A stretch of 64,000 nt of DNA. It comes from Chara braunii (lineage: Eukaryota > Streptophyta > Charophyceae > Charales > Characeae). Positions 11,864-24,779 of the stretch are shown here, piece by piece. The notes beneath the pieces were generated by a model. It made no database searches and was not told where the DNA came from. It saw only the letters and a list, made by a program, of their open reading frames with translations. The translations under genes were made by a program, and so were the position numbers. The stretch is taken from positions 1,315,055 to 1,379,054 of the forward strand of contig BFEA01000047.1 of assembly GCA_003427395.1 (NCBI GenBank), in the 5' to 3' direction. The first letter of the stretch is position 1. The number at the start of each line of letters is the position of its first letter.

Positions 11864-12104
11864 CAGATTCCCTCAACAGGCTGCCAAGCTGGCGGTGCTG
11901 CTGAGCCAGTGGTGACGACGCGCTTCCCGAGCCCAGTACCGTGAGGCTTGGACACACCACTCCGCTGACCGGCGGTGAACATGCGCCGACTCCCGCTCCC
12001 GTCCCACCTCCTCCGCCTCCCGCTGCGCCCCCCCCGCCCGCCGACCTGACCACGGGCCGGCCGACCGAGCTAGCCACCGTCCAACCAGAGGAGGAAGCCA
12101 TCAT
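11864..12104 (-). CDS. Possible first exon of a plastid-targeted protein
   Basis: On the minus strand, GCAGCCATGATGGCTTCC starts at 12104 in a good plant context. An open frame of 80 codons runs to a strong donor CTG|GTGAGTGCAG at 11864/11863. The N-terminus MMASSSGWTVASSVGRP is Ser/Ala/Val-rich with Arg and no acidic residues, as in chloroplast transit peptides, followed by a Gly-rich linker. The patch is GC-rich relative to its surroundings. No following exon was found because (GA)n tracts begin 330 bp downstream. A plus-strand Pro-rich frame over the same bases (11941-12189) is an alternative. Product unknown. Confidence 0.3.
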
Positions 12105-12189
12105 GGCTGCCGCTCCAGCGCCCACTACCCCCACCGCACCCCCCGCTCCCCGAAAAATAGGAACAACGCACCCCTTCCAACGGAATTGA

Positions 12190-13764
12190 AATAGTCCTCC
12201 TTCCCTTCCTCCCCGCCCTACCCCCTGCTACCCTCGGCCACCGAAAAGGTGGCCGCCGATTGTCAATGCGCCAAAAATTCGGAATATCGTAACAGTTCGC
12301 AGTCGCGGAATCTTTCGCATCGCTTTCCTAACGGCAGACAAAAAACAAAAACCCAAAAAGTTCGCAAAAACCAAAGACCAAAAACAGCCGCCTTCACGCT
12401 GTCTGTCTCTGCCGCGCGCTAACCGTCTACTCTACCACGCCACTCAGCCGCCCGCTCGATTCCTGGGTAATTACCCGGCCGGCCGAGGGCGCGCAACGGG
12501 CCAACGAGACACAAGACGACGCGCACGAAGCGCGGCCAGGACGCTGGTGCAACCCACGCCGTTCAACCGCCGCCAGTCTGCGATTGCCGCCTGCTGACGC
12601 CCCTCTACTACAATTGAGTGAGTGCGATTCGGTCAGCGCACACGAGCCCAAGACGCGCCCCAGAGAAGCGCGAGGCGTGCTGCTTTGAGTGTGCAGGGCG
12701 CGCCTTTGAGGTTTCTACGTCGACAAGGCCTCGATAGAACTACGGCGAGAGATTGGCCACATGGCACAACCGGAGGCGCGGAGCTCCAAGCACCACCACC
12801 TGCTCGCGCGTCCGCTCTCCCGGAAACAGTAGCATCGCTGGTCCGCATTTTCGTACGGTCCTCGGCGCCCGCGAGAAAACACGATGAGCGGCGGAAGAGC
12901 AACCGAGGCCTTAAGAAGGCCCCTCGGGCAGCCAACTCCCCCGACGACCGTACGAAAGTGCGCACCGCGAGTGACCACCAGCGGGGAACAAATCACTGCC
13001 CCTGGCGCGAAGTGACGTGCGCCGCTGTCAGTCGCCTCACCATCGCTGCGCACGAGGAGCCGGTCGGATTGCTTGCACCATGCCCAACCTACTGGTAGGG
13101 TCCTTCGCTTCTTGGCGTCTCTCTGCTCTATATCATCATTTCGTTATATTATACTGCCTACCACACCCCCTTTACGAGGCGAGTTTTGGGGGAGGCTCAT
13201 TTATTGGGGCAGCACTCGGATTGCGATTCAGTAACGCATACAAGTTATCAGACAGATATATGGGGAAAAGGGAGTTAGGACTTTTACCGGGGCTAAATCT
13301 CCTGGCCCGATAGGTGCCTCACTTCAGCACGAGTGGCAGTGCAAGGGCGTACTACTATGACGAATCATGAGAGGTGGTACTTGGAATATGAGGAATAAGG
13401 GCAACTCAGTGTTGTGCGTTTTATGTTCTTCCCTCATTATGATTCACATCAGAGAAGGCGAGTGAAAACGTGGGAAAGTTGCCTTCGAAAATTGCCATTC
13501 GTTCATTGGCTCAGTGGGACGGCAGTGGAGGACCTACAAGCATAGAATCATGCCTAAAATGGGCTTCAGGCTGCTGAGAAAGAAAAAGTCAGTCATTATG
13601 GAGATAGATGGGATAAGCACATCAACATACCCACTGACAGAATTAGAGAGTTGATTGTTTCAAGTATGCCTCCCTCCGCCCAGCTAAATGCAGGGCCCTC
13701 TAGTGGCAAATTGTGATCCATTGGTGCCCCACCAGTACCTTTCCCACCTATTTTTCAGAGATGT
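12190..13764. other. GC-rich flank and unique-looking DNA, no gene supported
   Basis: 12380-13080 is GC- and CpG-rich with open frames on both strands (plus 12622-13098, minus 12633-13053) and no recognisable peptide. It could be a promoter or exon region of the candidate gene at 11864-12104. 13100-13760 shows nothing. Confidence 0.4.
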
Positions 13765-13850
13765 GGCCGCAACTTTTGGGGCCTAACCGCCCTTCATAAA
13801 TTTTATCGGTGACCGTTGTCGCATTTCGGGCCTCCAAAAGTTGCGGTGAC
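13765..13850. repeat. Inverted repeat, hairpin-forming
   Basis: GGCCGCAACTTTTGGGGCC at 13765 pairs with GGGCCTCCAAAAGTTGCGG at about 13828, with a loop of about 45 bp. It is probably a small MITE remnant. Confidence 0.65.
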
Positions 13851-14339
13851 GGGCCGATGGCCCATGTGTGGAGGAGGGCAAATCTACAGGTAAGACAATG
13901 ATGGAGTTTCTGCCCTAAGGGTATCATTAGACCCTCCTAGGCAAGCCATTTTTTCTTTTTTCTTTTTCAGGAAAGCTTCATTGCCGGAGCACGCTTACAG
14001 GGCCAAGGACGAGTCCTTAAAGATTTTCAGGATTTTCGGCATCGCGGTCCTAATATGGTTGACGTGGCCATTTCTACACGAAAATGCGCGGCTGCACCTG
14101 CGATGTCCGATGCAGCCTGGGATATCCACACATGAGGGGTGGTCCAAACGTAGAGTTGCGAGTTTGCAGCTTGTTGGAAATGGAAAAAAGCCACCTCCCA
14201 TTTTTTACATTCTAAATATGCACCCCTGTCAAGCGCCTCGGTCCCACAGGGGGACCCTTCCGGCCACGTCACACAAGATTTTGCAGGACTTCTCGCAAAG
14301 TGTTGCTGCTCCGGCCGAGTGTGTCAGTCGTACCTCTCA

Positions 14340-14640
14340 GGAACCCCTACCATAGGATAGGGCCACGCGAGGCACAACTTATCTCCACCTGGGGGAGTTG
14401 TCACCATCCCTTAGGTGGGCGTATCCCGTCGAGCTACCGAACCACGTAAGAAAGTTTTTCGTATGCGATTGCAGAGGTCGCCCAACCGAGGGTATTTCTT
14501 GTTTGTTGTAGCATAGGGGGTACGTGCAGCTAACGCCCGAATAGGACCCGTGTGCGAGCCATCGCTTGAGGCGCTGATCTCTAAAGCGCGATCCTACACC
14601 GGTCCACTAGAACGACTAATCTAACCGTGCGATACACTTC
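14340..14640 (-). mobile_element. LTR-like end, distal copy
   Basis: About 300 bp align in the same orientation with 25859-26140: GGCACAACTT, GTTGTCACCA, CGAGCTACYGA.CAC, GCRATTGCAGAGGT, AACGCC.A and GGCGCTGAT occur in the same order. Identity is roughly 60-70 per cent by eye. Given the gag remnant and PBS-like site at the other copy, this would be the 3' LTR of an element on the minus strand. The outer limit toward 14.7 kb was not resolved. Confidence 0.5.
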
Positions 14641-16380
14641 TCAATGAAAATACAAGTTCGTGTGCAAATCGCGCCTCGTCAATTTTGCAAATGTTCCGAT
14701 CCATAACTTATTCTGTGTTATAATTTTTCATCCAGTTTGCACAAAAATACTTTAAAGGAATGTAGACGTGAATAAAACCACAACATACAGTTATGTGTAC
14801 TCACGCAATTGACTATAATGGCGACGCTTTATGTGTTACCTACAGTCGCGCAACCCTTCGCGGGCTTCAGTGTTGCGCATGACACTTGAGTGTCATAAAC
14901 AACGTATTGTGAAGAAAGTTTCCTTCACAAAGTATGAGTCTTTCATCCCTCACGACGCCTCTGACCCTTAGGCAGAGCGCTACGATGGGCAAAGCACAAA
15001 TGTTTAGCGCATAGGGGAAACGTTTTTATGTTGAACTCTAACCTAGAATGTCATGGACAAGAACCTCAAATTTAAGGTTCAGGACCACGTCCGACAATTA
15101 ATTTTAATAAAAATGATAAGCATGCGCATCATTATGGTATCGAGCGTATGTGTATACGTGTGTGCCCTTAGCCATAGTGACTACGCAAAAATAAATTGAT
15201 TCAATCACTCAGACAAACAGGTTGTGTAGCATCAGACAATCACTCTCACATATATTGATGAGGTTTGTCTATCAACATTCACCCAATACACAAACAATCA
15301 CCAAGACTCAATTCATCATTTTCCACTCATACATGCGATCACACAAAATTTGAACAACAACATCTCACACACTAAGGGGGTTAACTTTACTGTTCCCTGC
15401 GACTTACACCACGCCTTACGCATACGAGCTCCAACCTTTTTTCATCATCCTACAACAAAGATACTCAATCCTGAAAAATTCCCATTTAGAAAGAAGTCTG
15501 GGTGAAAACCTAAAAAACATACAAACCCCATAGGGGTTATAACTTTAGATTGAGATGCAGACGTAGGTAAGTTGTATCGTAAACTGACTTTTTATCAAAT
15601 GATAACACAAAAGTGATCCTTTGTAGGATCCGCCTAACAAATCGAGTCTTCAATCGATGCATAGACCAGCATCACCATATAAGTCAAGAAGACCAATGCT
15701 ACGTTTAAAATGAATAGCAAACACACTCCATATCGTAGCCTAACCTCTCCACTAACATTTTTCTCACCTATGTCTAATCAATTTCATAAATTGCTGAAAA
15801 TTTTGCCAACATATTCTCTAGACAAGGTAGATCGTCAAAATTTGATAGTCTAGATTTTAACTAACGCCTCTAAATTTCAAAAAAAATTAACAGTGTTTTC
15901 CGTAAGAAAAATATTTTTTTATGAACCTAAAAATTACAAATTCTTTTATATTTTTAAAAATTTGAGCAACACTTCCATTAGGAAAAAGAGATTGTCAAGA
16001 TCTATAAAAAGTTAAAAATGCAAAAACAAGGTATAACTATACCCGGGACAAACTTCTGACACTTACCTGACAGTTAGAACAAAAGATAGTCTGCACGATC
16101 CTTCTTTGAAAATGGTATCGTGAGTTAGCACCAGTCCTAACCCTGAGTAAGGTCGGTCTTATCTTATCTCAAACTTCCTTCCAATCATGCATTATAGTTC
16201 GTCTATGACTCCAACACTCGACGAGCATCTAAGTAACTAAGCTATCAAGAGACGCATCCAAACGAGTGACCCAATCAAACAAACACAACCAAATCACTCA
16301 CCATTTTATATTTGCTTTAACAAAATACTTTGTTGGTCTCTCAATTCTCTTAACCCTCTTTTATACCCCTTCCCTATGAC
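14640..16380. other. AT-rich interior of the LTR-like element, no gene seen
   Basis: About 40 per cent GC or lower with stops in all frames. No RT, RNase H or integrase motif was recognised on either strand. Confidence 0.5.
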
Positions 16381-16389
16381 AAAAGATCT

Positions 16390-17365
16390 GACCGCCCCAA
16401 CTTAGGGGTACGTTTGACCCGCCTAAATAACAACATAGGATACGCACGACTAGATTGCCCCAACTTTGGGGTATGCCCAACTTACATGATAGAAAACGTA
16501 TGACCAGACCGACCCAACTTAGGGGTACGCCTGCCAACATAAAACATAGACATAAAATATGTGACCAAACCGACCCAACTTAGGGGTACGCCCGACTTTT
16601 ACTTAACTGACGACATGAAGCATAAGACTAGACTGCCCCGACTTAGGGGCATGCCTAGTCAACCTTAAACAAAAATAATATACGACATAGGATTAGACTG
16701 TCCCAACTTAGGGATATGTCTAACCTGCCTAAGTAGTCACCAACGATGAATGTTCAGAACCGCTCTAACTTAAGGGTATGTCAAACCCGCATAACATCAA
16801 CGAAACAGGGCATATGACCCTACCGCCCCAACTTATGGGCACGTCAAGTTAGCCTAACAGTTTGAAATACATAAGGCAATGAGATCAAACCGCCCAAACT
16901 TATGGGTATGTCCAATCCGGCTAAACACAATTACATATGACGTATAACTAAATCGCTCCAACTTAGGGGTACACTTAGCCTCCGTAAAAATAGTTTAAAC
17001 AATCAAAAATATTTGTAACAACTTTATAATTTTTATATCTTATAGGCAGATGATTGGACTTACCCAACTTAAGGAGACATCCAATCTTGTTGTAGTCATG
17101 TTAATAAACAATTCGTATACCGACTCTCTGCCTCTTTATATTACCACGGGCTAGGGAGACATCCAATCTTTCCTTAGTCATGTTTAATACATAATTTTTA
17201 TACCGACTCTCTACCTTTTTATATTATCACGGGCATAGCTTGAACCACCCTAACTTGTGGGTCCGTTCAGTCTATCCGGGTTACCTTCGCATTATACTCT
17301 TAATTTGCAATTTTCCTCTTTTTGTTATACCCGTCTCACTCACTAGACCTCCCAACTTAGGGTGT
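16390..17365. repeat. Diverged tandem array, about 61-66 bp units with palindromic core
   Basis: The core CCCCAACTTAGGGGTACGCC or a close variant recurs at about 16395, 16458, 16512, 16573, 16635, 16700, 16762, 16823, 16891, 16954, 17061, 17249 and 17349. Isolated relics lie at 17733 and 17880. The spacing is regular at first, then drifts. CCCC-AACTTA-GGGG is an inverted repeat, so each unit can form a small hairpin. The spacers are AT-rich and poorly conserved. The array lies inside the LTR-bounded region. Confidence 0.85.
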
Positions 17366-17394
17366 CCAGTCTGCCAAATGATATAACTGTATAT

Positions 17395-17680
17395 CTAGGC
17401 TACCAGTCGGGCCGTCCGGGTCCCAGGGGGCCAGCCCGTGCAAGGACCAGGGAAGGTCCCAACAGGAAAAAAAAATAATAAAAAAAAAATAAAAAAATCC
17501 GAAAAATAAACTATGTTATGCAGAAAAATAAATGGAACAACTTTTCCCTCAGGGTCACATCGAAATTCTTCACCAAATTTAGAATAAAAAATAAAATTTA
17601 AAAATATTTTTTATTTGTATTTTATTTTTATTTTTTTGGTCCGGCCGGGCAAGTGACACCGCGCCACTCTGGTAGCCTAG
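17395..17680. mobile_element. hAT-like MITE with 8-bp target duplication
   Basis: A 286-bp insert with perfect 12-bp terminal inverted repeats CTAGGCTACCAG / CTGGTAGCCTAG, flanked by CTGTATAT at 17387-17394 and 17681-17688. An 8-bp duplication is the hallmark of hAT elements. GC-rich ends surround an A/T-rich middle. It has no coding capacity. It inserted into the CCCAACTTAGGG repeat region and is therefore younger than it. Confidence 0.85.
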
Positions 17681-17880
17681 CTGTATATAATATATATATC
17701 AAATTTTATACTTCGATTCAGTTCATAGGTTATGACTAGGCTGCGTTAACCTAGGGATACGCCTAGTCTCATGCCTTTGTCCCCCCCAGAAGAAAACACA
17801 TAGAACTGGGTCCATGCAACTTATGATGTCTCAATTTTTGTTTCAGCAACCCAAACGGAAAACATTAGGAATTTGAGTCT

Positions 17881-20410
17881 TCCAACTTAGGGCACCCGCC
17901 CTTCTATTCAAGAAGCCAATGGTCGGAGTGACCATTTACAAAACAACACTTCGACTAAGATTGATGCAATGGCGAACTCTACAACGAAGATAAGTATGGT
18001 GACCGGTGCACGAACATATGGATGAAGGAAACTACCATTGAGATCTCCACCAACAAGCACCGACGAAGATCTTGATGATCATTACTGAATCTCGATGATT
18101 ACCACGATAGCGAGCAGCAATGGCTTCGCTCCACTACTCACCGAATGTGCAAAATAAAAATGAATTTTCCGCTAAAATACGAGAAGATAAATCATTCCGT
18201 TCTCGCTCGTCCCTGTTTGACTGCAACACCCTCGTGATCCGTTCGTTGCCCCTCTTCATCAAAATATGCAAAGCAAGAGTGAATTTTTCGCTTAGAACAT
18301 GGAAAGTTGCATCGCCAACCCCCCAACCAGGCTAGCACACAGTTTGGCAGTGTGCTCAACTTTTGGTTCATCCCGCATCACCAACACTCTACGGTAAGTT
18401 CTCCTCTTTTTTTCTTGTGTACTACAATGTGAGTGAACTTTCTACCCGAACCTGGGAAGATACCTTGCTCAGACAAGTATTCCTCCCCCTTGTTCATCAA
18501 GACTAGGATCGAGATAGCGGTTAGCAAAACGAACCTCGCACGCACGAACAACACCTTAATGATAATAATCACTCTGACAACGCTAATATCGATTCTTACT
18601 GCAATGATGGCCAACAACGTATGGATGAAAACCTCTAGAGAGAAACATGATGATAATGGCCACCCACCGTGATGACTGGCTTGATCACTACGCTGAAGGC
18701 CACTACGATGAGCTCGATGATGACGATGAGCAACCCAATCACGAATGCGGGCAACACAGTCACGAAGAGTGCGCTGCCGAGCACCACAAATAACCATCCT
18801 CCGATCAACATCAAGACAATCCCACAACGAACACAACGTCGATGGCCACGATATCGAAGAGTTCAACGACCAACACGTCGATGATCCATTCAATCACGGT
18901 GGTAACAACCTACACTACGAACCCAATGATGGCAATCTCATTGATGATCGAGACCACGTGACGATGGTTCATGCCCCACTACTTACCAGATGTGCAAAAT
19001 GTGAATGAATCTTCTACTAGAACATGGAAAGATTCACTCCCACTTCAACACTCCCCCCCCCCTCGCTCTACAACCAGATCCGTATCCTTCCCTCTTCCTT
19101 CCTTTTCTCCTTCCTTCTCTCACTTACACGCACACCACATATCCCTTCGATGTTTCTCTCCCTACTCCCTTTCTTCCATTGCGTCGTTCTACTCGCTCCC
19201 AGTTGCGCAACGCATAGCCCTTCTAGTCGCGTGAATGCACCTGGCCACTAACATTTCTGGAAGACTAACAGAAGCACCTGAATGCAGACCTTGAAAAACA
19301 ACGGAGGCCGACCGTTGTTGTCAATCCACACCTCGAGAAAAAAACGAGTTTATGGGCACAACGATCAGGGATACCACGATCGAGACAATGGTCATGAAGG
19401 TCAATATAACAAGGAAAAAACTACCAAAATGGACATAGTCGAGGTTGCAATGATCTTATCGAAGAGCATCACAATTAATATCACAGTGATGACGAAACGC
19501 TACGATGAACATGGTCAGGATTAAGACGACGATTGCAAGCAGCAACACCTTCACTGTTATGAAAACGAGTACAACCGCCTGGGCGAAGACGAGCCCAACC
19601 CTTGCGGTGATGACCTCGATGAGTTGGAACGCCTCATGGTGGCCAACATTCCACCACTCTTCAATGTGCAATATGAGAATGGAGTTGCCGCTAGTGTGTT
19701 GAAAGATACATGCCCCTTACTCCCGTTAGTGGCCACAATAACGTGAAAACGTGTAGCTCGTTGGCGTCGATCAAACCCTCATCCCTGAAAACAATGACCC
19801 CCATGACATTCAGGATCTCAGCGACGACCCGGATGAAGCCTCATCTGATGACGACAATAACCATAGCGCTGAGAACGAGCATTATGACTTCAACGAGCAC
19901 CAACCCTGCTAGAATGAGAGTGAATCTTCCGCTAAAATAAGGGCAGATACACGGATATTCCACCAAGGTATACCACCCCCAAGCGCAACCCCTAATTGTT
20001 GTGCTCACCTGACCGTCACTCTAACTCCAAAACCACAATCACCCTTAAGCTCGCCTTGAACAAAACACCCTTTTATTATTTTTCCTTACCTCATTCGACC
20101 CTGAAACAAGTAGGATTGTTGATTCCCGCCCTTGTTCTTCTCCCTCCTTCCTCCTTCTCGGTCATCAACCCCTTCTCTTGTCATCTTCTTTTTCTATCTC
20201 GTTAGCGCAGAATGGTACTCTACACCCTCACGACTCCGTCTTAGGATTAACACTGGCAGTCTATTCCCTTACGACCTCCCTTGTTAAGTAGAAAGAAAAA
20301 CTAAAGCATCCGAATTTTTGATCGACCTTATGGCCTACTATCATGCAAGGCCGTTTTAATCGTCTCTAAATCGTTCCAATTTTAATGGATGTCCTAAAGG
20401 ACCAAATGTT
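17881..20410. other. MITE scraps and acidic low-complexity frames, no gene supported
   Basis: Repeated GATGA/CGACGA-rich sequence gives Asp/Glu-rich peptides in one plus frame (for example DELDDDDEQPNHECGQH near 18705) and hydrophobic ones in the antisense frame (minus 18378-18893). Stops and family A MITE scraps interrupt it. It may be decayed coding sequence of an unknown element. Confidence 0.35.
18121..18310 (+). mobile_element. MITE family A fragments
   Basis: GGCTTCGCTCCACTACTCACC to CCGCTAAAATACGAGAAG at 18121-18185, and a second internal fragment (AATATGCAAAGCAAGAGTGA to AGAACATGGAAAGTTGC) at 18257-18310. Similar scraps lie at about 18425-18470, 18970-19040, 19660-19705 and 19905-19950, so the family is scattered through 18-20 kb. 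Confidence 0.6.
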
Positions 20411-20558
20411 GAGCCGCAACCTTGAGATATCATCATCGAATTGACTGTCCCTATGTAATTCAAAATTGTGGTATTTTACTCATCTGCATCCAGCAGAGTT
20501 CGAACTCAGATCTGTATTCCAACAGTCGGTGGGTGTACCAACTGAGCTAGGCCCGTTG
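20411..20558 (-). mobile_element. tRNA-derived SINE
   Basis: On the minus strand, GGCCTAGCTCAGTTGGTACA (A box), GAGTTCGAACTC (B box) and the shared 3' end GATGATGATATCTCAAGG lie in the same order and spacing as the copy at 5744. It sits in the AT-rich region. Confidence 0.75.
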
Positions 20559-21609
20559 ATATCAGCGCCAGTCTTGAGACTGCTACTGATACCGGTCAAA
20601 AAACGGGATAGTTGAATAAAATACAATAAGATAAAGAGAAAAGCAAGGGAGGAGAGGAAGGGGGAGGGGGAGACTAGCACCCTCTCGGCCCCGCCAGTTG
20701 GGCCCGAGCTCGGGACCAACGACAAAACCAAATGGGATGGTCCTGCCAAACCCTCGACCCCTCAGTCTCCTCTATCAATGCTCCCTCTATCCATGCTCCA
20801 TCACTTCCTTAATCTTTGTCAACCTCGATCCCTGAACCTATTACATGACAGTCAAACATCGTAACCAATAAGGCTAGCCCCAAGATTGAGCCAAGCATGC
20901 ACAAAATTCCATATGAACGATTTTTGTATCGCGTGTGGGCCTACCAAAACATCCCAAGGCCACTCCTTCGACTGTCGCCCGAACCGACGACGGTGGAATT
21001 CCCGCATGCACTGCATGGAGGGTCGGGCTCTGTTTGTGGTCGCCACTCACCCACCTACAATGCCCAAGCCGTATTGCCACTCATTCTAATCCTCGTAGGC
21101 ACTAAACCTTCTAAGGTGAGACTTCTACTACTTCGGCGAGCGCAAACTTCAACCTTTACCTAGGTCAAACTCCGTTCACGTACGCCTTGCCGAGATCATA
21201 AGGATTCCCCCCGACCAACGAAAGCACAACAAGTAAGGTGTCTCGTGCATTCCATGTTACACAGAGTCAGACGCCGCCTCAAGCAAGCCTTCAATGATAA
21301 TCTAGAACCGCGGGGCCAATAGTAAACCTTGACATCGACCACAACAATACCGACCTTTGCACATGCGCACGCATTGTGTGTGGCCATACTAATCAAAACT
21401 TTTTATCACCGTCCCTAGCTCGCATTGTTGTGCGAGATTGCTGATCACATGCCAGTTTGCAGAACCACCTGACACCTGAATAAACAACGTGCACGTTAAG
21501 GTGGACACCCACACACTCTCTGACCTATCCACGAGTGAGCTCGTCGTTTTGACTTCTGAGAGTCGGTTAAGGGTTGTGCGAAAATAAATGTGCCATAGCC
21601 TTAATTATC

Positions 21610-21730
21610 ATTTCAGATGCAACCTATGTGAGATGCAAAAACATGACCAAATTCCCTTGTAAGGGTATCATTTCAGATGCAGCCTATGTGAGACGCAAAA
21701 ACATGACCAAATTCTCTTGTAAGGGTATTT
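21610..21730. repeat. 60-bp tandem duplication ending in a palindrome
   Basis: TATCATTTCAGATGCARCCTATGTG and ACATGACCAAATTC occur twice, each copy ending CTTGTAAGGGTAT. That end resembles the palindrome TACCCTTGYAAGGGTA seen at 30411 and 57440. Confidence 0.8.
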
Positions 21731-23112
21731 GTGTCGAAAGTTTTCCAAACCCTATTAACCGATGCCTCTGCCGCATAGAGTGTTTGGAATTTTAACACAA
21801 CTTTTGCGTCCTCTTTTGCATCCTTACTCTCTTTCGAAGTCCTTTGAAGATCATGCAAAGTCATTTTGAAAGACACTTTCCTACCGCCGATCTTCTATTG
21901 GTCAGATAGTTGGTTAAACACCATAACCTTTTAACAATCATCGTCACCACCCCTTTGTAGTCATATAACAAACTTTTATCAAGTTTTATGAATTATATTA
22001 ATCTCATAAATAATGTCAAAATAAATGTATTTGTTCCAATATTATCATTCCAAATTTATAATTTTCAAAAACAAAGAGTTCGCTGCATCACCGTATTCCA
22101 TGATTAATTTAAGTTTTAAACTCACTCTGTCACTTCTCTTCATCGTCATATCGGTTTCACCAAAAGGATGCATAAAAATACAAACTCACGGATATTTATC
22201 ATTTTTCGGATAACCGGAGAGGCTTAGTTGAGAGCCGAGTACCGTAACTCTTATGGCCTCCTTTCTATATCCAGTGGGTTTAACCTAGGTCTCTTGTCTT
22301 ATGAACAAGAATACTTTCGTTGTACTAATTTGTCACGAAGACTAAAACTACTAGTCCCTTTCCCTTTGTCCTAGACATCGTTCTGTCACCATTGAATACC
22401 TTTTAATTTAAACTCGCAAGTCCTTGTCTTCAAGTGTGGATTCAAGCTGGGACCTCTCAATTTTCTCCAACAATCCATACTTTTAACCATCGCGACAAAC
22501 GACATCGGTTTGCAAGCGATTTCCACATAATTTTCACAAGAACAACTCAAACTATCCAATCAGGAGCCTAGGCATGAAAAGGATAAGGTCCCACCCTCGA
22601 CCCACTATGGTTTGGCCGATCAGACCGACACCAGGGTTCGCCACGTTGTAATTTAATATGTCGCTTGAATTGCTGGTGCAAATTTTCAGTGACTTATGCC
22701 TTCACACCTAAGTACCCCACTAACAAGCACCTTGGCTAAGAACCTCCGAGCGATCTGATGGCCGAAATAAACTTATTTTCAATCTACACATATTTAATCA
22801 TATGTTAATAGTAATAGTAATAACGATAATAATAATAATAGAGCATTCTTCAAACTTATTGAAGTGCGTGCAATCATGCATGTCATCCTTCAATTTATAG
22901 CGCCAGATGAAAACCAGGGGTCTGTTGTCCCAGTTGCGTAGGATAGCAGCCTACGCTGGGGGTTACGACTAAGTTTCAACCCTTAGCTGAGTCTCACAAA
23001 ATTTTCTCAAACTAACTTTTTTTGAGTGGATAAACAAAACTCTCTCAATTCACAATCATCATCAAGTTTCTGTGGGACTACACAATGACACTAAGTTTCA
23101 CCCATGAGTATG

Positions 23113-23260
23113 TGAAGATTCACCCATTAGCAAGGTCTCAAAAAAATATGCTAAGATTCACCCTTTAGCAAGGTCTCAAAAAAATATGCTAAGATTTACC
23201 TGTTCACAAGGTCTTAAAAATATATGTTAAAATTCACCTCTTAGTTGGGTCTCGTAAAAC
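23113..23260. repeat. Tandem repeat of about 45 bp
   Basis: Three to four units based on AAGATTCACCCWTTAGCAAG and GTCTCAAAAAAATATGCT, decaying toward the 3' side. Confidence 0.8.
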
Positions 23261-23411
23261 AAAGCAAGAAAAAAACAAGTCTCCACAGAGTCGTAACCCC
23301 TTTTCCTTGATAAGAGTAACATTGGTCACATGCTTGGAAAATTGTCTCACATATTCAAATATGCAAATTCAATAATATGACACTGATTGTTCTTATCAAT
23401 CTTTATAATCC

Positions 23412-23869
23412 AAGTCTTCCGTTCCATTGAGTCTCACTCACTCACACTGAAGAGAGAGCGACCAACCTTTGGGTCTTTTCCTTTTCATAAACTGATCCCC
23501 ACTCACAACGACAATATGTATGATCATGATATTCTCCTTCATCGTCACATAGTTTTTTTTTTTTTACATTGAACATATTAAATCCCTCTTGCCCGGTATT
23601 ACGTACTCCCTCCCTTTATCCTTGGACTTTTATTTGTCGCAAGTCTCCCATGTCATTCAGTCTCACTCACTCACACTGAAGAGAGAGCAACCAACCTTTG
23701 AGTCTTTCTCTTTTCATAAACTGATCCACACTCACAACAACAATAGGTAAGATTATGATATTTTTTTTCATCGTCACATAATTGTTTTATAGCATTCAAC
23801 ATATTAAATCCCTCATGCCAGGTATTGAGTATTCCCTCCCTCTATGCTTAGGCTTTTATTTGTCGCAAA
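23412..23869. repeat. 229-bp tandem duplication
   Basis: The two units share GTCTCACTCACTCACACTGA, TTTTCATAAACTGATCC and CTTTTATTTGTCGCAA. Divergence is about 10-15 per cent by eye. Confidence 0.85.
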
Positions 23870-24779
23870 ATGAGTGATTTGCACAAATATAGAGAAAAAG
23901 TCTAACACTTGGCTCACTCTTAAAGAACAGTATCCTAATGGACGGTTCACATACACCTTTTCACCACAAACTCATGCTCATCAGGACAGGCTTACACAAA
24001 TAAGAGTGATCGTGTCTCCCACACAAAAGATATCTGAAAAAGAATGAGTGTCCATGTGTATATCACTCAAATATATCTTATGATGAAAAACATTATGACC
24101 TTAGGAGAATTGAGATTCAATGTCACACTAATTTCTTACACAAGCATTCATACACCACTCGACGGATCAGGAGCCTAATATACACACTCAAATGATCTCC
24201 TAAACACAAGATTCTACGTGTATGTACAAGTGTCTAAGCATAAAAATGGCACCACCCCAATCCATCTCTAACACAATCTCTACATATAACTAAGTATTGA
24301 AGAAGTCCTTACACTATTTAATGTATTAATCAAAACGTATACTCAACCCTGCTCAACCCCATTCCCTGAATCATCCACGAAATTACACACTAATGAGGTC
24401 TTTGTACCCTAATCATGATAATCCTAAAGTGATTCCATATGTACAAATACATGCAGGCCAACTTACTTATTCCTCGTGCTATCTAATAACTTACTTATCC
24501 ACTTTTTGTCATTTGATTACCCTTTTCGGATCCTATTGTTGAGTCATACTCCCTCGCCCTTTTGAACCAAAATCAGTGGTCCAATATGGTCCATTATCCA
24601 AGAGTTCCCTCAAAATTCCTCAAGCAGTGACCAAAGCGTTAGTGATGCTAGACTCTGGAGTTTCGTTGTTTAACCTTTCTGCTTTTGACCCTATAGGTGC
24701 AATTGGTGCACTAACGTGTCGTATTGCTTCCTTCCTCGTTCCCCCAAATAAATTTGGGTAAATATATTTACTAAACCTG

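Noticed and set aside
12622-13098. 158-codon plus frame and its minus counterpart
   Set aside because: GC-rich DNA opens both strands; no recognisable peptide, so no call beyond a possible promoter or exon region.
16390-17000. CRISPR-like repeat with spacers
   Set aside because: Period and core suggest it at a glance, but spacers are related to each other, cores are degenerate and the context is eukaryotic.
18378-18893. Minus-strand 171-codon frame with hydrophobic stretch
   Set aside because: Antisense of GATGA/CGATGA low-complexity sequence; the Ile/Val run is a by-product.
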